From assembly GCA_026874595.1 (NCBI GenBank), contig CM049310.1, positions 46,665,058-46,729,057 on the forward strand: 64,000 nt of DNA. The letters are read 5' to 3'. The position numbers and the translations under genes were made by a program. The stretch comes from Sipunculus nudus (Eukaryota > Annelida > Sipuncula > Golfingiida > Sipunculidae). Positions 39,776 to 52,600 of this stretch are shown here, piece after piece; within the stretch, counting starts at the first letter, position 1; each line of letters starts with the position of its first letter. The notes beneath the pieces are model-generated. The model had not been told where the DNA came from, did not search any database, and saw nothing but the letters and a program-made list of their open reading frames with translations.

Positions 39776-41473
39776 TCTCTATTTTTGAGGCCTTTAAAGG
39801 TGAGATCATCTGTTATCAGGGCACAAATGGGAATGACTGGACCTAGAATTTTGTATCTCAACATGCAGGGAGGCCCATGAAAAGTCCCCTTGGAAACCTA
39901 AAATTAGTTCTCTGTTACCCATAACCCCTGAGCTATGGGGCTTCGAAGTACCCCCCCAGAATAATGGAAAATTTGATACAAAAGCTCAAGTATGTGAACA
40001 ACTAATGCATTGATCACCATGATTATTTGTATGCATATTGATCATGGAGCATTTCATCAGTTTGTGCAGACTGGTGGTGCCACCTGTATTTTTTCGATTA
40101 AAAAAAAAGAATTTTCTCTGTTTTTGATGCCTTAAAGATGTTGTCATTTGTAAACAGGTCACAATTCTTTGTGACTGGACCTAGAATCTTGTATCTTAAT
40201 ATGCAGGGAGGCCCATGAAAAGTCTCCTTGGAAACCTGAAATTAGGTCTCTGTCACCCATATTGTATGAGCTATGGGGCTCAGAAGTAAACCCCCCCCCC
40301 CAAACAATTGAAAGCTTGATACAAAAGCTCCAATATCTGAACAACTCATGCACTGATCAACCTGATTCTTTGCATGCATAAAGATCAAGCATTGTTTCAT
40401 CAGTTCCTGCACACTGGTGGTGCCACTTCAATTTTTTTAAATTTTTTAATACATTTTTTTCTCTCTTTTTGAAACCCTTATGATCTGGTCATCTGTTATT
40501 GATTAGATCTCTCATACATTTGAGCGTTTGTTTCCACACATAAACCCACATATCTCGGGAACCGTTTGACCGATCAGGAAAATTTTTTTGTACAAATGTA
40601 GCCCTTGGATAGCTTTATAACATACACAAAAAATGGTGGCACCACCCTCAACCATTTTTGCACAGCGTCCATCTGTTTGTCTGCCGTGGGATAAAATCAC
40701 TCGTATCTCGGCAGTGGTTTGACATATCTGCCTAAAATTTTGCAGGTTTATACATCCTGGACAGCTTTCTGGATTTAGTGGTAGGTGGTGCAAACTACAT
40801 ACACATTTCAGCTGCAGACATCAATGCTAATATGCAACACACCTCACTCTTTTTCCCCTTGCCACTCAATCCATGCCTCATGCCATCGTTTTAAATTTTA
40901 TATTTTATATTTTATACTAGAAATATTAGGGAGAGAGTCAAGATAAGCTTTAAGTAGCTTGCACTTAATCCCATTGATGTCTGTACCATAAGATATGTGC
41001 ATATTCAATAAAATATCTCAAACAAACAAAAAAAATCCATGCCTCACTTCACCTGTTCCACTCTGATTTTGGCTGATACACGTAGTCGCTTGTCGACTAC
41101 CCATATTCTAGTTGAAAATTTGATTAGAGAGCAGGGTACAAATCATACCCATTGGATCTAGAATCTTCTTATATGACATCCTGAGAGTTTCTTAAAAGTT
41201 CTCCTCACAAACCTGAAATTAGGTCACTGCGACCTTTATTTTCTGGGTTAAAGGCCATGTTTGAGCACCCAAGAAATAATGCAAAATACACACAAATTGC
41301 CAGATTCCTCATGACAGCTGGATGGATTGTCATCAAAATTGGTGTGCTTTTGGGTCTTGATGCACTTCAGCTAATATGCATGAACTATGATGCCACCTAC
41401 ATTATCTGAATTATTTGCCAGTGCAAGGACATATTGTCAACATGCCAGTCGGCTGAGCGTCATGACCCATAGC
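39776..41473 (+). mobile_element. Further 340-bp-type units with a 3' end
   Basis: Diverged units recur near 39797 and 40150 (CAGGGCACAAAT, GGACCTAGAAT). A stretch like 37250-38200 follows, and a right end at about 41448-41473 reads CGGCTGAGCGTCATGACCC. A short retroposon interrupts it at 40881-41033. Confidence 0.55.
40881..41033 (+). mobile_element. About 153-bp retroposon with poly-A tail and 13-bp target duplication
   Basis: AATCCATGCCTCA stands on both sides (40868-40880 and 41034-41046). The paralogous stretch at 38160-38174 has it once and runs on uninterrupted, giving the empty site. The insert carries AATAAA near its end and finishes in an A-rich tail. This is the structure left by LINE-driven insertion: a SINE or a 5'-truncated LINE. 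No tRNA-like head was recognised. Confidence 0.8.
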
Positions 41474-41840
41474 TGACTGTAAGGAATGGCGCTTTGTCTG
41501 TCGTACGTCCGGCTGTCCGTTAGCAGGGCACAAATTTTTAACTGCTGGTCCAGGATCTAAGTGGATATCCAGGGAGGTCCATTTAAATATCCTTGGAAAC
41601 CTGAAATTAGGTCACTGCGACCTATATCCTCCGAGCTATTGTGCTTGAAAGTACCCCCCAGAATAATAAAAAATTTGATACAAAATGCATGGATTCTCAT
41701 GAATCTAGCCTTGAATATTGACCATGACTAGTTTTGTCAGTTCCCGAAAAGTGGTGGCGCCACCTGTATTTTTTGTTATTTTAATGAATATTTTTCTATT
41801 TTATTTTTACCTTTTTACTATAAAATGACAACTTGATTTA
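41473..41840 (+). mobile_element. Left-truncated copy of the 340-bp-type element
   Basis: It begins AGCTGACTGTAAGGAATGGC joined directly to the right end of the preceding copy. One unit follows (CAGGGCACAAATTTTTAACT, GAAATTAGGTCACTG, GGTGGCGCCACC near 41754). Confidence 0.5.
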
Positions 41841-42788
41841 TCAATGACCCACCAATTAAGTAAATTAATTTTGATTTTCAGGGCCCAGAGATCAAATTTG
41901 AAGGTCACAGGGGCCACTTCTTTAAAAAGTTTGTGGATGCTCTGTAAATCAAACTTTTCATCCCGAACTTTCCATCTTTCACACATGGCTTACTTGCCTA
42001 CAGTGAGGGAAATCTGTAGATTTTGAGGTTACCTGGTCAGTGGTCAAAATCACTGTTTAAAAGATTGTAACAGTTCAAGGATAATAGGTTCTAAGAATTT
42101 TTGGTCACAAGGTAACAGGACTGTCATTCTGAAAAATTTCTTTTAAAATATCCTTATAGACAAATTCATCTGAGCATCGAGACCTAGTCCCCAGTTAGGC
42201 TGTTTAAATACCATGGGATTTGGAAAAATACAATTAAGAATTCAAGCACGGAAATTCTTTATGCATGGCAAGGAAAGCGCTACAAAATTTGTTATAATAT
42301 TTTTCGCACTATGCGTAAGACAGACATCCGGCCCACTGCCACCATCAGGGGTCATCAGTCATCTGACAGGGGCTCCCCCTTGTTAGTGCCCCGTTGGGAT
42401 TTCTGTTAATGTAGACGGCCCTGAAATTCACACATTTGTGTGACTGGTCAAATTATGGATGGTGTTCTAACAATTGCTTAACCGCTGATCTAAAAATAAA
42501 AAAAAAGAACTTTTAGAAGAACAACAGATCAGTGTTTCTTCTTGTGTAGCTTGCCTAATGCTGGTGAGATAGCCAAAAAGCACCAAACATTTAAATTTTC
42601 AGACCAATCTTGAAAAAAAAGCCAAATTTGTACTTTTTGAGGAACTCCTAATGCCACTTCATTATACTAATTTGCCCAAAATGCCTTCCCAAACATGTTC
42701 CGCCCAGGGCAGATCGCCCCTGCCCCCCCCCCCCCCTTAGGTACGCCACTGTTGACTAGGTCTTTGAAAACTTGAATAAAAGCTGCTT
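41841..42788. other. Unassigned sequence with a probable transposon end
   Basis: No gene is supported. Near 42720-42755 a C run is followed by TTAGGTACGCCACTG; its reverse complement (CAGTGGCGTACCTAA) resembles common animal DNA-transposon termini and the segment at 29963. The other end was not found. Confidence 0.35.
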
Positions 42789-44290
42789 TTTTAGCTCAGC
42801 TGACTGTAAGTCATCTCAGCTATAGCAATCGGCATAGGACACAAATTAAAACCGTTAGACCTAGCCACTTCTGTGTATCCAGGTAGGTCCTAAGCAAATC
42901 TCCATGGAAACCTGAAATTAGTTCATGGTGACCTATATTTTGTGACAACCTATGGGCCGTAAACATGATTTTGAGCACCCGGCCAGACAGTCAGACGGGG
43001 CACAAATTGTATCTGTTAGGCCTAGAATCTTCTAACACAACATCCTTGGAGGTTTTTGCCAACCTGAAAATAGTTCATGGTGACCTTCATTTTGCGACCT
43101 ACAGGCCAAATACCTGATTTTGAGCACCCAGATGGTCAGATGAGGCACAGAATGTATTCATTAGGCCTAGAATCTTGTAACATAAACCTCAGGCAGGTCC
43201 TAGGCAAATGTCCTTGGAAACCTGAAATTCTGTGACCTCGTGTAGGAAAAAGATATCATATGAGCACCATGCATGAATGTCAGATAGGCACAAATATTGT
43301 CTGTTCAGTCCACAATCTTCTAACACAATATCAAGGAAGGTTCTAGGCAAATCTCCTTAGAAACCTGGTCACGGTGACCTATATTTTGCAACCTAGGCCC
43401 AAAACATGATTCTGAGCACCCAGACAGCCTAGAGCACAAATTGTATCCATTAGGTCTAAAATATTCTAACATATCATTCAGGGAGGTCCCAGGCAAATGT
43501 CTTTGGAGACATGAAATTAGGTCATGGTGACCTATATTCTGCAACCTACAGGGAAAAAGAGTCATATGAGCACCCTGAATGTCAGATGGGCACAAATTGT
43601 ATGAATAAGGCCTAGAATCTTCTAAAGCAACATCCAGGGAGATTATTGGCAAACTCTTTGGAAATCAGAAATTAGGTCATAGCGCATGGGCTATATTCTG
43701 TGTGCTATGATCCAAAAAATATGGATTTGAGCACCCAGAAAGCAAGATACGAATTGTATCTATTTTCCTTGGAACCTTCTTTTCAAAAGTCTAGAAGGGT
43801 CTTTCAGGTAAGTCTCATTTGAATCCTGAAATTAGGTAATTTTATTCTTATAATACATGTCAAATACAGTCAGATAGGGCACAAATCTTCCAACACAACA
43901 TCCAGGGAGATCTTAGAAAATCCCACTGGAAACCTGCATGTGACAGGCCAAAAACATGCTCTGAGCACCTTTAATGTCAGATGGGTTCAAACTGTACATA
44001 TTAGGCCTAGGTCCTGGGCAAATCTCCTTTGAAATTCAAAATTAGGTCATGGTGGCCTATATTCTGCAAGCTCCTGGCAAGAAGCATGATTCTGAGCAGT
44101 CCAACAGGGCACAAACTATATCGATTAGCCCTTAACTCTTCTAGCATAACATTCGGGGAGGTCCTTGACAAATCTCCTTGGAAATCTGAAATGGGATCAT
44201 GGTGACATATTTTCTGCGAGGTCTGGAGCAGAATCATGATTTCAAGCACCCAGACAGACAGGGTACAAATTGTATCCTTTTTTAGCTCAG
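42789..44290 (+). mobile_element. Helentron-like left end followed by about 150-bp degenerate units
   Basis: The left hairpin AGCTCAGCTGACT / AGTCATCTCAGCT is at about 42792. It is followed by about ten diverged units of roughly 120-160 bp, each with a version of GGCACAAATTGTAT, TTAGGCCTAGAATCTT and GGAAACCTGAAATTAGGTCA. Another left end (AGCTCAGCTGACTGTAAGTCA) follows at about 44284 and is cut off after about 40 bases. Confidence 0.6.
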
Positions 44291-44330
44291 CTGACTGTAA
44301 GTCAACTGAGGTATAGGAGCTAGCTTCTGC

Positions 44331-46427
44331 TATTCCTGAGAAATTATGGGTTAATGCACTAATGAACAATCACCCTAGTAAAGAAAAGGTTGATGCAGAT
44401 GGTGCCAACAATACCTCAGAATCAAATACGAGTCATGTGACCAACATTTGCATAAAATTAAGTTGTTTCTGATATTGTAATTTAAATATCTTTTTTTTGG
44501 CCAAATGACTAAGTTCTATTTCCTGTAACACGGCCAAAATTCACTGATCTGCTACCATTCGAACAAAATTGAGAGAGATTGTTTCAGAGTTCTTCCTGTG
44601 AATTATTGAACAATTTGGCTGAACAGTTTCAGAGAAGAAGATTGTTAAAGTTTTTTTTCGTTGTTTCTTTTTCCCTATGAATTGTTTATTAAATAAACTG
44701 TATATCTGTCGATGATTTACGTTTTAATTGTCCATGTTTTCTAACAAACTGAAACTGAAGTGTTCTGTTTGTGACTTAGGTAGAAGAATTATATCAGAGA
44801 ATGATCCCTGGAGCAAGGCACTCTGGCAAGTTCTAAAAGTTAGATTGGTAAAAATTAAATAAATTTGGATGCCAAAAAAAGTATTAATTTTGATTTATTA
44901 TAAATATTAATGCTTTGTTACATAATGTGATAGTTTTAAAAAGTGTTATTGAAACATTTACTTTTTTCCCCCGACATAACATGACTCCAAGATGGCGGAC
45001 TCAGGAAATTTACACGGTGATCAACACTAAATAGGGTCGGTTAAAAGTAGTTTTATTCTTTTTAAGCAATAAAAAATAAGCTGTTTAAGCACACTGAATT
45101 ATTCTCTGTTACATGAATCATTTTAATTACTCTTTTTAATGTGTTTTTATGCTTTTCCGGCCATTTTCCCGAGTTTGATTAATTTCTGAGTTTTTCCGAG
45201 AATTTCCGGGTTTTATTATATGCCCGGTTATAAGGCGTGGTGCGGACTTGCAGGGCGGTTTTCAATTTGGCTTGTGTCACGACTCAGTAGGGGGTCCTAA
45301 CTGGATGTGTTTGTCACGGATAGCTTCGTTTTGGCGGATACAATAACTAGGATCACAGGACATTCACAGCTATCCACCATTCATCTATCTCACTCGCACC
45401 ATTCATACATCGCTGCCAGCAGAGGTGCAACCATATTAAACCATTTTATCACCTATATCAAGCTCTGGGGATAAAATAACACTAGCTGGCACAATTTACA
45501 TTCACACATACACAATCATATGCAAGTATAAACAAACAACAAGACAAAGTTATCTATGTATGGCAAGGTTTATATATAAATACTGCAAAGATAAAAATGA
45601 CTTTTACAGGAAGTGTAGCCTTACGCTAGTACTGAAGTCATTTTTCTACTGCCAGGGGGCTCTGGTGTGCAATATGGAACATGTTGTTCACAAGTCCAAG
45701 CTAGGGCCTCCATACCTGTATACAGCACCTAAGTAATTGTAAATATGAATGTTAAGTCCTTGATACAGGTATGGGATTCCAGCTATGACTATGTGTAACT
45801 CAACACTGCTTTTGCTGAAAGAAGAAACCACACTGTTAGTCTTCTTTCTCCATGTATGGTACAAAGTATCTGGTCATAATAACCTCGGTATATTCTGAAT
45901 GACCTTGACATACTTAAATATGATCTTGCCTTAATGTTAACAAATTAAAGTCGATACTCGCCTACACGTATATTGTTTTATCAAACTAAAAGATAAGTAC
46001 AAACTACAAGTTGCTGAAATGAGGCAATCATAGAAATATATGTATATATACAGATATCTGTCATCAACATGCAATTTCGAAGTCTGAATCACTTGAGACA
46101 TTTAATTACCTAATAAGGTCAATTCAGTGGGTTTATTTACACAACACTTAACCTCTCCGTCTGGTTGATGTTGTTGGTATTAACAAATCACATATCATTT
46201 TCACATGCATTAACATAATATTTTCATGTTTAAACTTTTCCATTATTATATCATCTTTTGGTTAAATATGAAATCTGGCCTGGAAAGAATTGTTTCATCA
46301 CAGGTTATTATAATCTGAGAATTTTTTAAAATGTTATTTTCCACTAATGTTACAACCATTCTCTATGGTATACTGATCAGCCAGTGTTTTAACCATACAC
46401 CATTTATGACCCACATATATTGTCATG
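44331..46427. other. Intergenic region
   Basis: No exon is supported. Around 44985-45010 there is an AAGATGGCGGACTC motif. Around 45150-45350 the composition is richer in G, C and CG than nearby. No ORF or splice pattern connects these to a gene. Confidence 0.45.
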
Positions 46428-46690
46428 ATCCAGGAGTTATCATGATTGTCATAAGTTATCATGATCTAGAAATGTTATCATAATCCACAAATGTTATCAA
46501 GATCCACAAGTGTTATCATGATCCATAAGTGTTATCAAGATTTACAAGTGTTATCATGATCCGTAAGTGTTATCAAGATCCACAAGTGATATCAAGATCC
46601 ACATTTTGTATCATAATCCACCAGTGTTATCAAGATCCACAAGTGTTATCAAATCCATCAGTGTTATTAAGATCCACAAATGTAAACAAA
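46428..46690. repeat. 19-bp minisatellite, about 13 copies
   Basis: The core unit is AAGATCCACAAGTGTTATC, with variants ATGATCCATAAG and ATAATCCACAAA. Confidence 0.85.
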
Positions 46691-49600
46691 TTTGCAGAAT
46701 ATGCACAAAACAAAATAGGTATTAATCAATGAAAGAACTTTATCATGGTTTTGTCATGAAGTATTTTCACAATCCATGAAAGTGTGATCACTATCCCTCA
46801 CATTTTTAATGTATATACACAAATCTACAGGTATACAATAAGCAAATCAGACATTTTGTTTCATGCATTAAACAAGAAATATGTAAGCTCGACGAGAAGT
46901 CTGTATAATGTACCCTGGAGCTCTTCTGGGATTTCAAAACAAACATGCATGATAGCTCAGTGTTTGATTTTTAATAATGAACACATCCATAGAACTAGGA
47001 CATTGCTATATACAATCACTCCATGCTGCATGGCAGCATGTGTGTAACCCAAAATATTTAAAATCTTTTACAGCCTCAAACCTTGACCAAAATGCAGGCT
47101 TTGTTCACAAAATTATACATATATTATTCATTGTATCATGTGTATAACAGACATTTGAAATATTTTTCAAAACTTTTTTTTCTTTTTCATTCTTGATGAA
47201 TGATTATTACTGTCCTGTATTGGCATTCTTAGTTTGTGTAAAATATTTACAGAAAGTGTTAGTAAACTGACCTGTAGTAAACCTTGAAAGTGTGACAGGT
47301 ATTATAAAAAATCTGACAAATTAAATATATGAACACCTACATGAAAGAATTTAATGCTCCAAGTGACCTGGATCTCTGACTATAGGTCAGGAAAGGTCAC
47401 AGAATATAACAGTTCTTTATTCATGTTTCTCTTGAATATTTTATTCTCATTTTAGTATCCTCACTGGAAATCCACAAATTATAACTTTTCAAATCATAAT
47501 GACGTCATATTAATTTTCAGTTTTTCAACATCTAATGTATATTTAACTATGCCAAATATGGCAGTGCACTGATAATTTTGTAATAACAAAATAAAATACT
47601 GATCATATTCTGCATATCTCAAATGAGTGAAAAGACACATTCATGTATTTTTTTCAGCAGTATTCTTCAGCTAACGACTAAATGAGAAGATAGATACATG
47701 AACTAAATTGTGTCACATTTAATATACTACTGCTGTATCAACTGTATTTGTGTCACACTTTATGTACTACTATTGTATCAAATGTATTGTGTCACACTTA
47801 ATGTACTACTACTGTATCAACTGTACTGTGTCACACTTGACTTATAACTAACGGCATCATCTTGCAGATGAAGATGAGAAACATTTCCCAAAGATTTCTT
47901 TTTTTTCTATTTTTATCCTAGTCATACTCTGCAGACTACACAAAAATATGGACATTCAACTGGAAAACATTCAATTGATGTAAGGTAAAATAAGGTGATC
48001 ACACTGCTTTATGTGGTGTAAGAGTGTGTGATTTGTACATACCTCAAAATTATAATGAATACTTTAGTGTGTATTCACAAGCATGTAGAAACATGTACAT
48101 ACTTCACAATATTAGTAACCAATTCACACCAATTTTGAGTTTTTATTCTGTCTGCGGATGTATGTGTTTGTGTCTGTATCTGCACAAGCAAGCATTCCTT
48201 CTTCCTGTTTTCTCACTATTCTTTGGATAATTAATGAAAGTAGAATAATAAGAATTAAATTTCACAATTGTCACCTCCGGTACAAAATGGTGTGTGTTGA
48301 TGGAGGTATTGCAGTGTTTATCATATTTCGCATTCACACAAATCTTCAAGATTCCATACATAAGGCTTCGTGCTGAATTTGTAGAAAACATATTGTAAAG
48401 TTATCAAATGTAACTTCTCCACAAACATCAGATATTTTATGTATTTCACATAATCTTTAAGAACACAATACACTGTGGTACATGCAAGTTTTAACCCACC
48501 AGTTACCATTTAATAGATGATTTATATAAATAATTTATCTTTATTTCACAAAATATTATATTACACTGATCAATTTAAATATGGTTCCCTGCATAAACCA
48601 TAGAAATACTGTCAGATCTGTTATAAAAATAACAAAATCAGAAATCCAGTGCTATTAATGGTTACAATTATTTAATCAAATAATTTAATTATCACATCAA
48701 TGAGGCATACAATGCAGTATTTAAAACCTTGAGTTAACTTTTAAAATACTGAAAATGATTTTATCTGAGCAAGAGCCATCAAGATAAAAAATTACAATTT
48801 TCGAAAATTTAATGATCGCATAATTATAGGCAAGTCATATGATACAACACAGAATATGGAAAAGCTTCAAAACAGTCAAAAACATTTTCCCTTGTTCTGT
48901 TTTTTTTATTTGTTTTCAGACTAATATTTAAATTTCCTTTGGTTTTAGAATATCTGCAGTTAACATTAAAGAAGATGTTCAGTTCTAAAACTTCTAATCT
49001 GCAAATCAAACTATTTCAAATGAAACTAGCCTGCAAGCCCTGAAGTACTATTACGCTTGCATGTACATATATATACATGAACATGTTCTTCCTAATTAGG
49101 GTCTACTCACACTGAATACACATTTCAACTCACTGCTTGTTCTCAAGTGTGCTTGTGTACAATGAAGTCACAAGGCTCTCTTCAATGCAGGCTGTATACT
49201 GTTTTTTTTTTAATGTTTTGATGGGGATTTCATTTCTGGTGGGGGAATGAACTGCTTCAAGAGTGCAAGGAAAAAGGGAAATCCCCTATCCCATAAGCCC
49301 CCCCCCCCCCCCACCCCCCCCCCCAAAAAAAAAAAAAAACATGCAGCAAAACAAATATGAATTGCACATATTTGGCACGTAAAAACTGTTGTGCCACAGG
49401 ATCAATAAAGCATATCCTGTGTAATCAATCACATTTATGTTATTATTTCAGAGAAAATTGGGGATAGTCAAGTGAGAGCAGCTCTGTAAAGAGCCATATC
49501 TAGATGAAATTTAATCAAATTTGAAATCCCACACAGTGCAGAATCCCTCTACATCAGCTCATCAAAAAGCAGCCTCCCTATTTATATTTATATCATATTC

Positions 49601-52600
49601 ACCTATGTCTGACTAGCACATCATCCCCACATGGAGTCTACCTACCACTATACAGCCCAGCTGATAGCAACACCAAGGAGTGCACATTATTTACAAAGCA
49701 ACATTTTTAAAGAGTCACAAAAATCAGCAAAAAAAAATCTAAATTTTAATTTAATATATTCTATGAATTACCATTATTTTTAATACAAATAAGCTGTCAA
49801 CTTCTTCCTTTTGAGGTACAGATTATTACAAATGCATTTGTTTGGTGAAACATGTTAACACCAGCATATAACCTGCAAGTTTCACAAATTCCTGAAGTTT
49901 ATACATTTATGCATATTATCATGGCTCCTCTGTGTAAATGGAACACTTAACCTATACTGGAAGTCTGAGAGTAAAAGTGAAATATTCTCTCTGGCCTTCC
50001 ACTTCTGTGACAGAATAATTGTTCACTAAACCTCCGCCAGAGGTATCTCATTCTTTAACTCACAATGCAATGTACTACTGTCCGATGTAAAGGTAGTCGC
50101 ATATATATATAAATAGCTCACAATGCAATGTACCACTGTCCGATGTAACGGTAGTCACATGTATATATAGATGAATGTACCTATATGAAGTACTATTACA
50201 ACTGGTGCAACCTGTGCACAGGCATAAACAAATTAAATGTTGAATAAACCAGTGTATATTTTTATTTTCTCTCTATGATCTGCAGGAGCTGGTGTTTGAA
50301 AACAGCTGTGGTGTTTGACAAAGTGAAAAGGAGTGTACCCAGAGACCTCTTGTGGTTGCTTATAAAATCATTTCATACTGACCCAACAGCCATGGCCAGA
50401 GTGTACGTAACCTGCAGATGGTGCATGTATGCTAGATCCCTGTATATAATTGCAACTGTGATTAACCCTTAGCAAAGACACTAATAGTTGTTTTATAAGA
50501 ATATTTAATACCAGAAACATTATTGATGGACAATAATCATCTGTGAGTAAAACCCCACCAGTCAGGTTTCCATGTGGTGAGGTTTCATTTCATAAAGCCC
50601 AACCCTGAACCAAGCGCTCTATACTAATAGATGTGGAGAAAATCTGACATAATTCAACTTTCTACTCATGTCATCTAGGTTTTTACTATAGAAATCTTCA
50701 CACACAGACACACACACATCTGTACAGGGGTCATCATTTACTAACGCAATCTGTGCATTCACACTTAAAAAATATCTAGCACATCCTTTGTGCAGTTTTA
50801 TTTCTGAATAACATAATTATGCTTGTATTCTACCCTCCTAAACATCCCAACTGGAATTTGCCAAAGCTATAAATATAAATCATTATAAAGTCTAGTTGCA
50901 ATAATAATAATAATAATTTTCTTCATTACATGCCTATAACTGACTGCTACATCTTAAATGCATACTTCAGGCAAGCTCAGCTAACTCTGTATCAATCGAA
51001 AATGCAAAATATCAGATCAGTGGGTTTATCTCAATTTGCAAAATTTAACCCAGGGTTATAAACAAGTTCATTTTATACACTAGTGTTTACAGTGTCAATA
51101 TTTACTGTGGTGTTCCAAGAAAAACAATGCAAATAGTCACATGTAATCCAGCTTTGCAGTTTCACTTTTCTCCAGTGAAATTTTTTTTCAGATTTTCAGA
51201 ACTCCTCAGATGTATAATAATTGCAAAAATGTTGTGCCTGAACAGCTAATACTGAGGCAAAGAAGTCCCATATATAAAGAATGTTTGAGAAAAGCTCAGT
51301 ACAACCTATCCAAGAGCATTCTATAACTTATTTGCTGTGGGCTGCCTGGTTTAATTAGACTATGATATAGTCTGGTGTTACCTTATTAGGTGTATCATCA
51401 TTTGCACTCAAGTGATTGGCTGTGAGAGTGCTCTGATATTATCAGATCTGAGAATTGTTGGTTTAATCTGATTGGTAGTGAGATTGGTTGCTGTGATTTG
51501 ATTGGTTGAAAGCCAGTGATTGTGGGATACCTTACACAGATGATACATAACTGTGTACTAAGGCTGTGTCTATTATAAGACCCTGGACTGTCATAGCTAG
51601 ACATGTGACCATCTTGTCAAATGTTTGCACCAGACGGAAGAATATACAAGATGAAAATGTTGAATAGAAAAATGTGAATTATGCTAAACAAGTGCAGCAT
51701 TTCAAGCATAAGCTCACTAGAAAAATATAATATGGATACATATATTTATTCATACAGACATATGTATCTATAAATCCTTAATAACCACCCTGTTTGTCAT
51801 GCTAGTTCTGAAACCATGGTGACCGCTGGTGATCACAAACCTGTACATCATATACAATGCTGTCCAAAAATGTCAGAAATTATTGAAAATTCCAAGTTGA
51901 ATGAACCAGGATGCAAGGATCCTGCTAACTGTACAAAATGCATGCAGTTATGATATAAATGATTCCTATAGGCTGTACACAGATATGTACAGGACAGGCG
52001 ATAGCACAAACCAGTAGAAACATATGCCTTCCTCATGTATATAAAATACACAGACAAACAATAAGAAATGCCTTCCTCTGATCACACTTATGGTCCATGT
52101 TTCTGGTCAAAAACACATATACAGTGCAACCTCTCTAATGTGAACATTGTTTTTTTGTTGTCTGTAATAACCTGCTGGTCACAGTAACTGACTAAGCCAA
52201 GCGGGTATGCATTCATTTCCATTTGTGTGTGTGTGTTTGTTCACAACATAACTCAGGCAATCATGAGTGGAATCCCATAAAATGGGCCACTGAAGAATCG
52301 ATTAGATTTGATCCTGATCCAGGAAGGACTGACAGGGATATTCACAAATGTGCAGTCACATATGCCTGATTGGGCATGAGAATATGGGCCAAATATGTGA
52401 ATGCAAACACGAGCTTTGGAACATACGCACCAATGAACCTGGGAATGTGGACCAACAAGTGAATGAAAACATGGGTTGAGGAGTACCCCACATTAAGGAC
52501 CGCCCACATGGTGGAGGCCTGCATTCCTGGAAGTGCACTTATCTGGTTACTTCATGAGAAGAAGTCCATATATATTAGGGCTTGACACATTGTCCATCTG

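Noticed and set aside
50275-50472. Plus-strand ORF containing TAVVFDKVKRSVPRDLLW, preceded by a good acceptor-like ctgcag
   Set aside because: The phrase faintly recalls LINE reverse transcriptase (FDKVP..LLW), but the YADD motif and flanking RT blocks are missing and no adjoining exon is visible.
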